From Planctomycetota bacterium (lineage in GTDB: Bacteria; Planctomycetota; UBA1135; UBA2386): 57,534 nt of DNA. Positions 33,821 through 43,030 of the stretch are shown one piece after another. The position numbers and the translations under genes are program-made. Numbering within the stretch: position 1 is the stretch's first letter; every line of letters begins with the position of its first letter. The notes under the pieces were generated by a model, which worked only from the letters and a program-made list of their open reading frames with translations, was not told where the DNA came from and searched no databases. The stretch covers positions 1 to 57,534 of the forward strand of contig JAQCBR010000009.1 in NCBI GenBank assembly GCA_027621295.1, given 5' to 3'.

Positions 33821-34537
33821 TCACTTGGCGGTCAGCCAGACGCCGCCGTCCGCGCCGAGCTCGTTCGTCGCGACGCGACCACGGGTGATCTGCTGCGGGT
33901 CCTGTCCGCCGACCAGCGCCGCGCCGGCGGGGGGCACGCGGGTCGTGCCGGAGTAGCGCTCGGTGCGGTTCCGGCGGATCTCTCCCTGCTCGTTGACGAA
34001 GTAGGTGTGCTCGCCGGTGACGCCGTGCTCGACTGGCCATGCGACGCAGGTCCAGTGCAGCTCCGCGAGATCGGGGTCGGTCAGCGCGCGCGTGCCGGAG
34101 GTGTCGGCGCGGCCGTGGCCCTCGGCGTCGGCGAGGTGGATAGCGAACCAGTAGTTGCCGCACCGGCTCCTGCCGTTCGCGTCGGTGTCGCCGAGCACGG
34201 CGGGAAGGAGGTGCAGGTCGAGCGGAGTGGAGTCTCCGGGGATCGGCCTCCGTCCGGCGAGCTCGCCGAGCGTGCCGTGCTCGCCGATGCCGTCGTCGTC
34301 GCGGTCGACGTGCGCCGCGAGCCGAAACTTGGACTGTGCGTCGACGAGGCTGCGCAGCGTGGCGACGACCGCAGCTTCGTTCGACGCCGCCCGCGAGCCG
34401 AGATAGTTCGGCACGGCCATCGTCGCGAGGAGTGCCAGCACGGCGAGCGTGATCGCGATCTCGACCAGGGTGAAGCCGTCCGCGCGGGGTGGTCGGGCCG
34501 GGGGGGCGACCGCAGGAGTGCAGGGAGTGAGGGACAT
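33821..34537 (-). CDS. Type II secretion/type IV pilus pseudopilin (GspG-like)
   Basis: 238 residues. The prepilin peptidase site is clear: a Pro/Arg-rich leader, then G|FTLVEIAITLAVLALLATMAVPNYL (about residues 21-45), with Glu at +5 of the mature protein. After the helix comes SNEAAVVATLRSLVDAQSKFR, typical of GspG-like pseudopilins. The globular part has Cys residues (GRSRCGNYWFAIHL, LHWTCVAWPVEH) and ends GGVWLTAK. Planctomycetes carry many stand-alone copies. No secretion ATPase or platform gene is nearby. The ATG at 34537 gives a 20-residue leader. Confidence 0.88.
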   Translation of the reverse strand: MSLTPCTPAVAPPARPPRADGFTLVEIAITLAVLALLATMAVPNYLGSRAASNEAAVVATLRSLVDAQSKFRLAAHVDRDDDGIGEHGTLGELAGRRPIPGDSTPLDLHLLPAVLGDTDANGRSRCGNYWFAIHLADAEGHGRADTSGTRALTDPDLAELHWTCVAWPVEHGVTGEHTYFVNEQGEIRRNRTERYSGTTRVPPAGAALVGGQDPQQITRGRVATNELGADGGVWLTAK

Positions 34538-34668
34538 GGGATCGGCGCTCCGCCGTGCGGAGGGGCGTGGATCTCTGGACCCGGCACGGCTGCGCTCACA
34601 TCGGCAGATGAGCTCGCGGCCTCGATCGGGGTTCGAGCGAAGCGGGTGGGATGACGCGCGGCGCGCCC

Positions 34669-34685
34669 GACCCCGCCGTGGGGTC
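34669..34685. terminator. Hairpin GACCCC/GGGGTC downstream of the BatA-DUF58-MoxR operon
   Basis: A 6-bp perfect stem with a 5-base loop lies 58 bases beyond the stop of the BatA-like gene. A second hairpin (CTCCGC/GCGGAG, 34548-34562) lies next to the pseudopilin start. The rest of the 205-base gap shows no gene. Confidence 0.45.
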
Positions 34686-34742
34686 GAGCTCCGGGCGATC
34701 CCGGAAGGGGATCGGCGCGACCGGTGCGGGGTCAGCCCGAGA

Positions 34743-36230
34743 TCAGGCGACGCGACCGCGGTGGTGGAGCCAGGAGTCGACCAGGAGCGCTGCGAGGGCC
34801 AGCGCGAGCAGTGCGAGCGCCCACGGGAAAGGGTCCGGAACCGTGACCAGGGCCAGCTCCACGTCGTTCCCCGCGGGCGGGAGAGCAAAGCGCCAGCTCG
34901 GGCCCGCGTCGTGCGGCGCCAGCGCCAGCAGCGACCCGCAGATCAACGTCGGGACGTCGCGGTGCGACGGGTCGTCGAGCAGCCAGTGGACCGCTTCGAT
35001 CCCGCGGGCCCCGCGTCGGACCAAGGCCTCTCCGGTCGTGCTGTCCTCGACCCACACCTCTCCGTCGCCGGCCGGCAGCGCAGTGCCTGCGCGCTTGCGG
35101 TCTCGCAGGCTCATCGGCAGCGGATTCGATGTCGTGCTCCGCGGCGATCGCTCGACCTCTGCGAGACCCTCGACGAACGCGAGGGTGGGTTTCGTCGGTT
35201 GTCCTGCGGCCGGAGTGGAGGCGGTGACGACGACGTCCGCATCCTCTGGTGACGCCGCGCGCTCGAGCCGTGGGGCAGCGTCGATGGCTGCGCCGACGCA
35301 GGCGTCGATCTCCGCGGAGACGTGGACGCGCACGATCGGGCTCCGGGCCAGCGGGAACGGCACCGAGGCTGCCACGCTGCCGTTGGTGGCGAGTTGGAGC
35401 ACGAGGTCCGGATGCGCGTCGTCGTCGATCGGACCGAGAGCTGTGCGCGTGGTCGCGCCGGGGTCGGTGCGGATCGTCGTCCGGGCCAGGATCTCGGTCC
35501 CTTCCCGCGCGAGGACCTCGGCCTCCACGCCCCCGGACGAGGCCTCGACGAGGATCATCCGGCCTTCACCCGCGTGTCGGACGTCGGCGTGGACCAGCGA
35601 GGCGGTGGCTGCGCCGTCGAACCCCGCGCGTCGGACCGGGATGTCGTCGATGGATGTCGGCAGCGCTGACGGACCGCCGAGCACCACGATCTCGTCGCCG
35701 TCACGGAGTCCCGATGCCGCGGCGCGGAGCCCGCTCCAGAACGCGTCCGGCGCGCCGCCTGTCTCCAGCTCGCGGAGACGTTCGCCGAGGCGTTCCTCGG
35801 GCTCGGTCGGGTTCCACACGGTGCGCGGCGCGGCGCCGAACGCGACGACCCTCCCGCGCGGTCCGAGCCCGTCCAGCTCGGCAACGGCGAGCGCCGCGTC
35901 GCTGAGCTGGTCCCTGAGCGTCGGGTCGACGCCGCGGCTCGCGTCGACGAGCACCACGCGGGACGGGCCGTCGGACGCGTCGACCGGGTCGGCGAACGTC
36001 GTGAACGCAGCCGCCAGCAGCGCGAGTCCGAGCAGGTAGGACCAGAGGCGGGCCGGCAGGCCCAGCAGGACCCGCGGCCGGTGCACCGCGCCGACCTGCC
36101 GGAAGAACAGCAGGCTGTCGACACGCTGGCGGCGGAGCCGGACGCGCAGCATGTGCAGCACGAGCAGCGTGCCCGCCAGGCCAGCGAGGCCGGTGGCGAA
36201 CATCCACGGCGGTAGGCCCAGGAGGTTCAT
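34743..36230 (-). CDS. BatA-like membrane protein with VWA-like domain
   Basis: 495 residues. The N-terminus has the BatA signature: first helix WMFATGLAGLAGTLLVLHML, then RRQRVDSLLFFRQ and a second helix WSYLLGLALLAAAFTTFA. A VWA-like domain follows with a partial MIDAS (VVLVDASRGVD; the second Ser of DxSxS is Gly), so metal-dependent adhesion may be lost. A last membrane helix (FPWALALLALALAALLVDSW) ends in a short basic tail. It is the last gene of the hypothetical protein-MoxR-DUF58-BatA operon, overlapping DUF58 by four bases. Such operons are thought to act in envelope maturation or chaperoning. Confidence 0.85.
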   Translation of the reverse strand: MNLLGLPPWMFATGLAGLAGTLLVLHMLRVRLRRQRVDSLLFFRQVGAVHRPRVLLGLPARLWSYLLGLALLAAAFTTFADPVDASDGPSRVVLVDASRGVDPTLRDQLSDAALAVAELDGLGPRGRVVAFGAAPRTVWNPTEPEERLGERLRELETGGAPDAFWSGLRAAASGLRDGDEIVVLGGPSALPTSIDDIPVRRAGFDGAATASLVHADVRHAGEGRMILVEASSGGVEAEVLAREGTEILARTTIRTDPGATTRTALGPIDDDAHPDLVLQLATNGSVAASVPFPLARSPIVRVHVSAEIDACVGAAIDAAPRLERAASPEDADVVVTASTPAAGQPTKPTLAFVEGLAEVERSPRSTTSNPLPMSLRDRKRAGTALPAGDGEVWVEDSTTGEALVRRGARGIEAVHWLLDDPSHRDVPTLICGSLLALAPHDAGPSWRFALPPAGNDVELALVTVPDPFPWALALLALALAALLVDSWLHHRGRVA

Positions 36231-37144
36231 GCTTCGAGGACCCCTCCCCGGAACACGCGCGCGATCTGCGGCACGATCGGCTCGTCGGTGCGGACCTCGA
36301 GGTAGGTGCCGCGCCGGCTGCCGGCCACGCGCTGCAGCGACTCGCGGAACGCGGCGTACGCGTCGCGGTAGCGTGCGCGGACCGCGTCATCGACGAAGAG
36401 CGGCATGCTCTCGCCGGTCTCGCAGTCGACGACTTCGAGTTCGCCGCGGACGTCGGGGTCGTCCTCGCCGGGGTGGACGATCCGGCACAGGAACAGCGTG
36501 TGCGGGACGAGCTTGAGCGCGTCGACGATCGCATCGGCGCCCCTCGGATCGAGGAAGTCCGAGACGATCACCGCGATGCCGCGGCGGAGCCGGCGGTGCG
36601 AGAAGTCGCGGATCGCGCGGACGAGGTCGGTGCGGCCGTCCGGAGCGAGCGTGCGGACCCAGGCGAGCAGTCGGTGGAACCCGTCCGTGCCGCTCACCGG
36701 ACGGAACGGCGCGCGGCCGCCGTCGGCGAACGGGTGGACGGTCACGCGGTCGAGGTGGTGGGCGCCGACGTAGGACAGCGCCGCCGCCGCCTGCTGGGCC
36801 GCGCGGAACTTGGTCGCGGGTTCGGGCCGGCCGAGCGGCGGCTGCGCCATGCTCTCGCTGTGGTCGAGGAGCACGTGGACCGGCAGATCCTGGTCCTCCA
36901 GGAACAGGCGGACGAAGACCTTGTCGAGTCGTTGGTAGAGGTGCCAGTCGACCGCCCGGAAGTCGTCGCCGGCGACGTAGGGGCGGACGTCGGTGAACTC
37001 GACGCCTGCGCCGCGCGCGCGCGAGCGCTGCTCGGCGAGGCGTCCGCCGCTCGGCACGCGGCGTGCGAGCATGCGCAGGCCCTCGAGGCTGCGCAGGAAC
37101 GCCGGGTCGAAGAGCTCGGGTGCGGATGAGGCCTTGGTCGCCAA
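36227..37144 (-). CDS. DUF58 family protein of MoxR operon
   Basis: 305 residues. The DUF58 core is typical: [20 protein letters not shown] followed by [14 protein letters not shown], then a VWA-like strand with [11 protein letters not shown] (DxSxS), and a later [12 protein letters not shown]. The only start that keeps the conserved N-terminal [20 protein letters not shown] is a TTG at 37144 ([12 protein letters not shown]). This is an uncommon start codon and lies 6 bases after the MoxR stop. DUF58 proteins work with MoxR ATPases and VWA membrane proteins, which flank it here. Confidence 0.9.
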   Translation of the reverse strand: MATKASSAPELFDPAFLRSLEGLRMLARRVPSGGRLAEQRSRARGAGVEFTDVRPYVAGDDFRAVDWHLYQRLDKVFVRLFLEDQDLPVHVLLDHSESMAQPPLGRPEPATKFRAAQQAAAALSYVGAHHLDRVTVHPFADGGRAPFRPVSGTDGFHRLLAWVRTLAPDGRTDLVRAIRDFSHRRLRRGIAVIVSDFLDPRGADAIVDALKLVPHTLFLCRIVHPGEDDPDVRGELEVVDCETGESMPLFVDDAVRARYRDAYAAFRESLQRVAGSRRGTYLEVRTDEPIVPQIARVFRGGVLEA

Positions 37145-37150
37145 GTCCGT

Positions 37151-38137
37151 TCAGCGCTCCAGGATCTCGGCGAGGAGCGTGTCGGTCGTCAGCCCCTCGC
37201 CCAGCCCCTCGAAGTTCAGGAGCATGCGGTGGCGGAGTGCGGGGATCGCCATCGCGCGGACGTCGTCCTCGGCGACGGCGAAGCGCCCGTCGCGGAGCGC
37301 GTGGACCTTGCCGGCCAGGATCAGCGCCTGCGCGCCGCGGGGCGAGCTGCCCATCAGCGCGTAGCGGTCGATGCGGTCGGTCGAGTGCGGGCTGCCCGGC
37401 TGCGTCGCCATGACCAGTCGGACCGCGGCGGTCTGCGCCGCTTCGGGGACGGGCACGTCGCGGACGAGGCGCCGCATCGACACGACGTCGTCGTCCGAGA
37501 GGACCGCCTCGGCGACCGGGGTCTCGCGGCCGGTCGTCCGCGCAAGGATCGCGCCGTACTCGTGCTCCTTCGGGTAGCCGACGAGCAGCTTGAACAGGAA
37601 GCGGTCGAGCTGCGCCTCGGGCAGCGGGTAGGTGCCCTCCTGTTCGACCGGGTTCTGGGTGGCGAGGACGATGAACGGATTCGGCAGCTGCCGCGTCGTG
37701 CCGCCGACCGTGACCTGCCGCTCCTGCATCGCCTCGAGCAGCGCCGACTGGGTCTTCGGCGTCGCGCGGTTGATCTCGTCAGCGAGGACGACGTGGGCGT
37801 GGATCGGGCCCTCCTGGAAGCGCAGCGCGCGCGCGCCACCCGCGCCCTCGTCGAGGACCATCGTGCCCAGCACGTCCGACGGCATCAGGTCGGGCGTGAA
37901 CTGGATGCGGCTCTTCGACAGGTGCATCGCGTCGCCGAGCGTCTTGACCAGCACGGTCTTGCCGATGCCGGGCACGCCCTCGAGCAGCACGTGGCCGCCG
38001 GCGAGCAGCGCCGTCAGCACGCCGTCGACGACCTCGTCCTGACCGACGATGACCTTGTGGATCTCCTGGCGGAGCTTGTCGAACTGGGAACGGAAGGCTT
38101 CGACTTCCGAGGCGACGGCCGCGTCGAGGTCGGTCAT
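37151..38137 (-). CDS. MoxR-family AAA+ ATPase
   Basis: 328 residues. Walker A is GVPGIGKT (54-61), Walker B is [22 protein letters not shown], with the MoxR-typical [18 protein letters not shown] segment, sensor FIVLATQNP and the C-terminal lid [22 protein letters not shown]. MoxR ATPases are cytoplasmic chaperone-like enzymes that act on a partner with a VWA domain. It overlaps the upstream hypothetical membrane gene by four bases and is followed 6 bases later by DUF58, so stoichiometric expression is likely. Confidence 0.95.
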   Translation of the reverse strand: MTDLDAAVASEVEAFRSQFDKLRQEIHKVIVGQDEVVDGVLTALLAGGHVLLEGVPGIGKTVLVKTLGDAMHLSKSRIQFTPDLMPSDVLGTMVLDEGAGGARALRFQEGPIHAHVVLADEINRATPKTQSALLEAMQERQVTVGGTTRQLPNPFIVLATQNPVEQEGTYPLPEAQLDRFLFKLLVGYPKEHEYGAILARTTGRETPVAEAVLSDDDVVSMRRLVRDVPVPEAAQTAAVRLVMATQPGSPHSTDRIDRYALMGSSPRGAQALILAGKVHALRDGRFAVAEDDVRAMAIPALRHRMLLNFEGLGEGLTTDTLLAEILER

Positions 38138-39720
38138 GCGTCTTTCTGGGAGGCAGAGCGCGTGGATGGCCCGCGCAGGAGTTCGTGGTAGCGGCGCACG
38201 GTCTCGGCGAGATCGCCGAGCGGCCGGGCAGGTGTCTGGACGTTGGGTGATGGGCCTTCGGACCGAGCGGGTGACGCCGGGCGAGGCGCCTCGGCCTGCG
38301 GCACGGGCGGGATCTGCTCGATCGTGGTCTTCGCGGTGCCGGGGTTGGTCTGGCCGCGGACCTGGTCGGGGAGCCTCACTCCGAGCACGAGCGACGCGGT
38401 CCCGCGCGACTTCTTCGGCGGGGTCGGGCCGCCCCGGCCGTCGTCGGGTGGGCCGTTGCCGCTGATCGACAGCTCGCGGGACGGGGCCTGCATCCGGTCG
38501 CGCGTCATCGGCATCACGCCGCCGCGCTGCTCGGTCTCTTCCTTCTCGTCCTCGACGTCCTCGTCGTCGGCGTCCGGATCGTCGTCGCGCTCCGAGCCGC
38601 GCTCCATGCCGGAACGCTGGTTGCCGACGGCCGCCATCTTGCCGCCGCCTCGTGACGGGCCGCTCGGGTTGCCGGCGCTCGGTTCCTGCTCACCGCCTTC
38701 GGTGGACGAAGGCCGCTGGCCCTTCTGCGACGGCTTGCGCGGAGTCTGCTTGCGCGGCTCCTTCGGAGCGTCGGGGGGGGTCTCGCTCTTCGCCGAACCC
38801 TGACCGCCGCCGCCCTGTCCGCCGGCGGACGCCTGGCCGCTGCTGGCGGACTGCGACTCGCTGGACGAAGTGCTGCGGCGGCCGCGCTCGCCGGCCGCAT
38901 CGCTCCCGCTCGCACCGCGCCCGGCGCTCCGCTTCGGTTCGGGCGAGGGACCGGTCTCCTCCGGCTGCTCCTCGGCGGGCCGATCTTCGACGCGCCGTTC
39001 GCGGGGCGTGGTGCGCGTCGGGGTTGCCGGCGTGACCTCGGGCCTCGCCGCGGGGTCGGCGTCGTCGCGCGCGTCGGATTCGGACTCGGGCTGCTGCTCG
39101 TCGCGGGCTCCCTCCGGGTCGGCCGCGGCCACGACTTCGGCTGGGTCCGCGTCGGGAGCCGATTCGCCGCCTCGCGGCAGCACGGCGGGCGCGAGTGCGA
39201 TGACGAGAGCGAACGCCGCGTGCGCCCAAGGAAGGCGGATCGTCGCGTCGGCGACCTCGGTCCGCGTCGCGTCGATCCCGGCGAGCGCCGCCACGCCGTC
39301 GGCGACCGCGAGGCGTGCGAGCGCCGCGCGCCGATCGGTCCGCTCGCTGTCCGGGTCACCGGCGAGTTCGAGCGCTGCCGACAGCCTGTCCTTGGTGCCG
39401 TGGTTCCGATCGAGGACGCGCGCGGCCGCGCGTGCGTCTACCAGGTCGTGTCGACGTGCTGCCGCGCGGGCGCCGAGGGCCATTCCGACCGGAGGCAGCA
39501 GCAGCAGGAGCGGCAGGAGCAGCGGATCGAACAGGTCCGCCTCGGCCACGAACGTCCCGCCGAACCAGCCGAGCGCGAGGATGGCTGCGAAGGTCGGCAG
39601 CGCCTGGACCCCGGCGGCGATGCCGACGCGGAACGCGGCGCGGTCGCGCCGGCTCCGGAGGCTCTCGGTCGCTGGAGCGACCACCTCTTCGATCCTGCGA
39701 CGGGATTGGCCGAGATCCAT
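38134..39720 (-). CDS. Membrane protein with long disordered segment, first gene of MoxR operon
   Basis: 528 residues. Two membrane helices near the N-terminus (FAAILALGWFGGTFV; LLLPLLLLLPPVGMALGA) and a third near 170-185 give a topology like DUF4175 proteins. About 190-440 is a low-complexity region rich in Pro, Ser, Glu, Arg and Gly with an acidic run (DDDPDADDEDVEDEKEETE). The C-terminus has a short ordered segment, LPDQVRGQTNPGTAKTTIEQIPPVP, that looks conserved, then PLGDLAETVRRYHELLRG. It leads the MoxR-DUF58-BatA operon behind a TAGAGT hexamer. It may anchor or present the complex in the envelope. Confidence 0.75.
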   Translation of the reverse strand: MDLGQSRRRIEEVVAPATESLRSRRDRAAFRVGIAAGVQALPTFAAILALGWFGGTFVAEADLFDPLLLPLLLLLPPVGMALGARAAARRHDLVDARAAARVLDRNHGTKDRLSAALELAGDPDSERTDRRAALARLAVADGVAALAGIDATRTEVADATIRLPWAHAAFALVIALAPAVLPRGGESAPDADPAEVVAAADPEGARDEQQPESESDARDDADPAARPEVTPATPTRTTPRERRVEDRPAEEQPEETGPSPEPKRSAGRGASGSDAAGERGRRSTSSSESQSASSGQASAGGQGGGGQGSAKSETPPDAPKEPRKQTPRKPSQKGQRPSSTEGGEQEPSAGNPSGPSRGGGKMAAVGNQRSGMERGSERDDDPDADDEDVEDEKEETEQRGGVMPMTRDRMQAPSRELSISGNGPPDDGRGGPTPPKKSRGTASLVLGVRLPDQVRGQTNPGTAKTTIEQIPPVPQAEAPRPASPARSEGPSPNVQTPARPLGDLAETVRRYHELLRGPSTRSASQKDA

Positions 39721-39730
39721 GGGGACACGG

Positions 39731-39736
39731 ACTCTA
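39731..39736 (-). promoter_or_regulatory. -10-like TAGAGT before the MoxR operon
   Basis: On the minus strand TAGAGT is followed by 10 bases and the ATG at 39720. The whole gap to the preceding gene is 84 bases, and no Shine-Dalgarno sequence is evident. Confidence 0.45.
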
Positions 39737-39804
39737 ACGGATGCGCACCCCCGGCTCCGCAGCCGGGACGGCGAGGAATGTGTCGATCCTGTGTCGGCTG
39801 CGGC

Positions 39805-42048
39805 TCAGGCGTCGCGCGCGACCCGGATGCTCGCTGCCTGGACGACCTGTCCGGTGGCAGGGTCCTCGACGAAGAGCACGACGGACAGCGCGTCGCGGGC
39901 CGGCTCGACCGGGCGGATGCGGAACGGACCCCGTCTCTCGAGCGAGGCCACCACCATGTCGAGGTCGGCCTCGACGTCGCGCAGCGACACGCGGCCCTCG
40001 AACGGCAGGTCCTCCATCGCGAGCTCGATCGGCACCCCTTCCGGCGGCGTGATCCGGGCACGCGCGACGTGGTGGTGGAAGAGGATCCCGTTGCGGCCCG
40101 GGAAGATCAGCGTGTCTTCCGCCAGCACCGCGTGGAGGCGGAGCCCGCCCGGGTCGCCGACGCGCGCGAAGGCGGTCAGCGCGATCGAGCTGCCGTCGAG
40201 CCGCGCGTCGCCGACCAGCTCGATCTGCTGAGGGGTGGCGAGCAGCGGAGCGAGCGCGTCGCGGTACTTCGCGAACACGTTCGGCGCCTGGTCGGCCTTG
40301 CCGCCCCCGGAGACCGCAGCGGTTCCGCCGAACACGGCCGTCGGCGTGCCGCGGACGCCCTTCTGCTGCGCGCGGTCGAGCGAGACCTGCGCGACCAGCG
40401 GTTCCGGCGCCGGGATCGGCAGGTGCCACTGCAGCAGCACGACCTCGTCGGCCTCGAAGAACTCGCCGAGCGCGTCGAACGCGACGTCCGCCGCCGCGCA
40501 CGGCGGGCACATGGCACCCGTGAACAGCTCGGCGAGCACGACGCGCCCGGTCTTTTGCACTTCGTCCGGCTCGCGCGGGATCGGGTGCAGCGCGGGCACC
40601 CGGCCCTCGGCCATGTCCGCGAGGAGCGCCGCGAGTCCGTCGGTCGATCCGTGCTCGGCTTCGTAGAGTCGTTGCAGCGCCTCTAGCCCGGCCTCGCCGG
40701 TGTTCTTCATGTCGAGCATCGCGATCAGGTAGCGCGACATCGCGCGCTCGGCCTCGCCCTGCTGCTCGTAGAGCCGCCCCAACTCGAGGTTCGCAGCGCC
40801 GCCGCCGCGCATGCCGAACGCAGCCGAAAGCAGGTGTCGCCGTGCTTCGCGCAGATCGTCGGAGGCTCGCGCGATGCGGCCGAGCTCGAGGTGCAGCTCG
40901 TGGTTCGCGTTGCCGTCCTCGTCCTCGAGCGCGAACGACAGACCCTTCTCGGCGATGGCGGCGCGAGCCTCGGCCCAGTCGCTGGAGCGCGGCAGGTTCT
41001 CGAGGATCGCCAGCGCCTCACGCGCGCGCGCCTTGGCCGGCGCGGCTTCGATCGCGACCCCTGCGCCCTCGATCACGCCCGCTCGATCGGTGCCGGTCTC
41101 GACGAGGAGCGCGAGACGGGTCCGCGCGGCCTCCGCGGCGAACGGGCTGCCCGGATGCTGCTCGAGGAACGCCGCCAGCGAGCGGACCGCAGCCTCCCCG
41201 TACAGCGCGGCGTAGTACGCGGCTTCGTCCTCCGGGTAGACGGCGTCGTCCGGCACTTCGAACGATACCCAGCCGCCGCCGAACGAGACCGTCGTGCGGA
41301 GTCGCTGGATCGCCCGGCCACCGAGCGCGGCGACGAGTCCCTGTCCCTCGACGAGCTCGGGACGGAATGGGGTGACCGACGCGAGGTCGGCCGCGCCGAC
41401 GCGTGCGCGGGCCACTCGCCCCGCCGGCGCGCCGACGGCGCGCGCGAGCTTCGACGTGATCATGCTCGCGCCCTCCTTCGTGTGCAGCGCGACGACCCCG
41501 CGCGTGTCCGGAGTCCCAGCCTCGCCCTCCGCCGCGAACTGCACGTGCCAGGTGACGCCGCGCTTGCCGGGGTCGGCCGCGAGGTCGGACGAACCTCGCC
41601 CAGCCGCCTCGGGCGGTCGGTCCGAACCGGACGCGAGGACGCGCAGCTTCGCCGCCGGGCCGTCGAGCACGATCGTCCTGCCCTGGAACGCACCGACGCC
41701 GAGGAAGCCCGCCACTGGGACCTCCTGGAGTTCCTCCGCGTGATCCTTCGTGAAGCCCTCGAGCCAGGAGTCGCGCGACCCGTCGACCGGCATGTCCCGG
41801 AACACCAGGTCGCTGCCGTCCACCGACACCTCGCACTGCAGCGCGCCGAGACTCTGCGCAGCGTTGTCGTGCAGGTGCAGCGGCTCCCGGCGCGTCAGGT
41901 CGACGAGGACGTGGCACGGGTAGCTGGCCTCGCCAGCGCGCAGCGTGACGCGCAGCATCGGGCGACCGTCCACGAACCGGACCGGCGCGTCCTGTGCGGG
42001 CACCGTCGCGGAAAGGGCGGTGAGAAGGACGGCAGCGGCGCGGAGCAT
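39805..42048 (-). CDS. Secreted thioredoxin-fold / TPR protein
   Basis: 747 residues with a signal peptide (MLRAAAVLLTALSATVPAQ). About 25-260 resemble a retropepsin-like beta domain (LVDLTRREPLHLHDNAAQSL; GFLGVGAFQGRTIVLDG), though no DTG catalytic site is present. About 270-480 contain helical TPR-like repeats (HLELGRIARASDDLREARRHL; NLELGRLYEQQGEAERAMSRY). About 495-640 are a thioredoxin fold with the redox pair in ELFTGAMCPPCAAADVAFD (CPPC, C514/C517), as in Omp28-like proteins. A beta-rich C-terminus follows. It probably works in the periplasm on thiols or as a redox-linked binding protein. It stands just upstream of the MoxR operon on the same strand. Confidence 0.75.
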   Translation of the reverse strand: MLRAAAVLLTALSATVPAQDAPVRFVDGRPMLRVTLRAGEASYPCHVLVDLTRREPLHLHDNAAQSLGALQCEVSVDGSDLVFRDMPVDGSRDSWLEGFTKDHAEELQEVPVAGFLGVGAFQGRTIVLDGPAAKLRVLASGSDRPPEAAGRGSSDLAADPGKRGVTWHVQFAAEGEAGTPDTRGVVALHTKEGASMITSKLARAVGAPAGRVARARVGAADLASVTPFRPELVEGQGLVAALGGRAIQRLRTTVSFGGGWVSFEVPDDAVYPEDEAAYYAALYGEAAVRSLAAFLEQHPGSPFAAEAARTRLALLVETGTDRAGVIEGAGVAIEAAPAKARAREALAILENLPRSSDWAEARAAIAEKGLSFALEDEDGNANHELHLELGRIARASDDLREARRHLLSAAFGMRGGGAANLELGRLYEQQGEAERAMSRYLIAMLDMKNTGEAGLEALQRLYEAEHGSTDGLAALLADMAEGRVPALHPIPREPDEVQKTGRVVLAELFTGAMCPPCAAADVAFDALGEFFEADEVVLLQWHLPIPAPEPLVAQVSLDRAQQKGVRGTPTAVFGGTAAVSGGGKADQAPNVFAKYRDALAPLLATPQQIELVGDARLDGSSIALTAFARVGDPGGLRLHAVLAEDTLIFPGRNGILFHHHVARARITPPEGVPIELAMEDLPFEGRVSLRDVEADLDMVVASLERRGPFRIRPVEPARDALSVVLFVEDPATGQVVQAASIRVARDA

Positions 42049-42056
42049 GGCGCGCC

Positions 42057-42062
42057 ATTCTG
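42057..42062 (-). promoter_or_regulatory. -10-like CAGAAT, 8 nt before thioredoxin/TPR gene
   Basis: On the minus strand CAGAAT is followed by exactly 8 bases and the ATG at 42048. The same hexamer occurs in the tRNA-Val promoter at 46696-46701, which supports its role as a -10 element. Confidence 0.5.
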
Positions 42063-42127
42063 GCGGCGGGGGTGCCGCGCGTCACGGCCCGGGGGCGGGG
42101 GCGCTTCCCGGGTTCCGCTGCGGCCCG

Positions 42128-42133
42128 TACCTT
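42128..42133 (+). promoter_or_regulatory. -10-like TACCTT, 8 nt before secreted-protein ATG
   Basis: TACCTT, 8 bases, then the ATG at 42142; no Shine-Dalgarno sequence. Confidence 0.5.
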
Positions 42134-42141
42134 CGTCCCCG

Positions 42142-42978
42142 ATGCTGCTGCCCCGTCTTGCTGCCGGCCTGCTCCTGGCCACCGGTGTCCTCCCGGGCCT
42201 CGTCGCGCAGACCTGCCTGGACAACCTGGTTCCCAACGGTGGGTTCGAGGACGTGCAGGGCGCCGTCTGGGACGTGTCCCCGCAAGGTGCGGCGGTCTTC
42301 TACTACGGGATCGTCGAGACCGACGGCCTGCGGCGGAGTCGCGCGATCGAACTCCGGCTGGACGTGCTGTCGTGCGTGCTCGAGCAGCCGGTCCCGTTCC
42401 GGCTGGACGCGGGCGTGGCCTACGAATTCTCGGTCCAGCTCGAGTGCGGTCCGGGCTCGGCCGACGTCGAGCTCGCGGTTCGTTCCGGGACCACCCGGAC
42501 GATCGTCGCCTCGACGCGGCTCCAGCCGGAGCGCCAGCTCCTCGCCGGGCGCTTCGTCGCGCCGGCGACCGGCGACTACACCGTCGACGTCGGGCTCCTG
42601 CCGCTGACCCGAGGAGCGGTGCGTGTGGACGAGGTCGTCGTCCGTCCCGCCCCGGTCCAGTTCGCGTTCGTCGGCGGGCGGCGTGCAGGCTTCCCGAACC
42701 TCTGTGCGGTCCAGGGAGTGCCGCTCGAGACGTTCGTCGTGCTCCTCGGCGTCGACGGCACGCTCGAGACTCCGTTCCCGATCCCGCTCTGCGGCGGGGG
42801 GCTGTGGCTCAGGCCACCCGTCTTCGCGGCGATCTCCGGCCAGATCGGTCCGGACGGGCGCTGGCTCGGCTTCCTGCCGGTGCCCGTGCAGGCCCGTGCG
42901 CTGCCTACCTACTGGCAGCCGGTCCTGATCGCGCAGCCGTGCGAGGCCGGCTGCCCGCGGCTCTTCGGGTTCTTCTGA
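42142..42978 (+). CDS. Secreted beta-sandwich protein with shared C-terminal module
   Basis: 278 residues. After a signal peptide (MLLPRLAAGLLLATGVLPGLVAQ) comes a carbohydrate-binding-like beta-sandwich: CLDNLVPNGGFEDVQG opens as many CBM-type domains do, and YEFSVQLECGPGSADVELAV and GDYTVDVGLLPL are its later strands. From about 185 to the end is a separate module (NLCAVQGVPLETFVVLLGV through FLPVPVQARALPTYWQPVLI). It resembles the C-termini of the propeller at 16407 and the phosphatase at 25260, with additional cysteines (CGGG, CEAGC). It has no enzyme motif, so glycan or surface binding is likelier. Confidence 0.7.
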   Translation: MLLPRLAAGLLLATGVLPGLVAQTCLDNLVPNGGFEDVQGAVWDVSPQGAAVFYYGIVETDGLRRSRAIELRLDVLSCVLEQPVPFRLDAGVAYEFSVQLECGPGSADVELAVRSGTTRTIVASTRLQPERQLLAGRFVAPATGDYTVDVGLLPLTRGAVRVDEVVVRPAPVQFAFVGGRRAGFPNLCAVQGVPLETFVVLLGVDGTLETPFPIPLCGGGLWLRPPVFAAISGQIGPDGRWLGFLPVPVQARALPTYWQPVLIAQPCEAGCPRLFGFF

Positions 42979-43017
42979 TCGACGCTCTCGGGCGCGCTGT
43001 GGCTCACGGGGTTCGGG

Positions 43018-43023
43018 TATCGT
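43018..43023 (+). promoter_or_regulatory. -10-like TATCGT, 7 nt before ThuA-family ATG
   Basis: TATCGT, 7 bases, then the ATG at 43031, in a 52-base gap after the preceding gene. Confidence 0.45.
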
Positions 43024-43030
43024 CCCGGCC

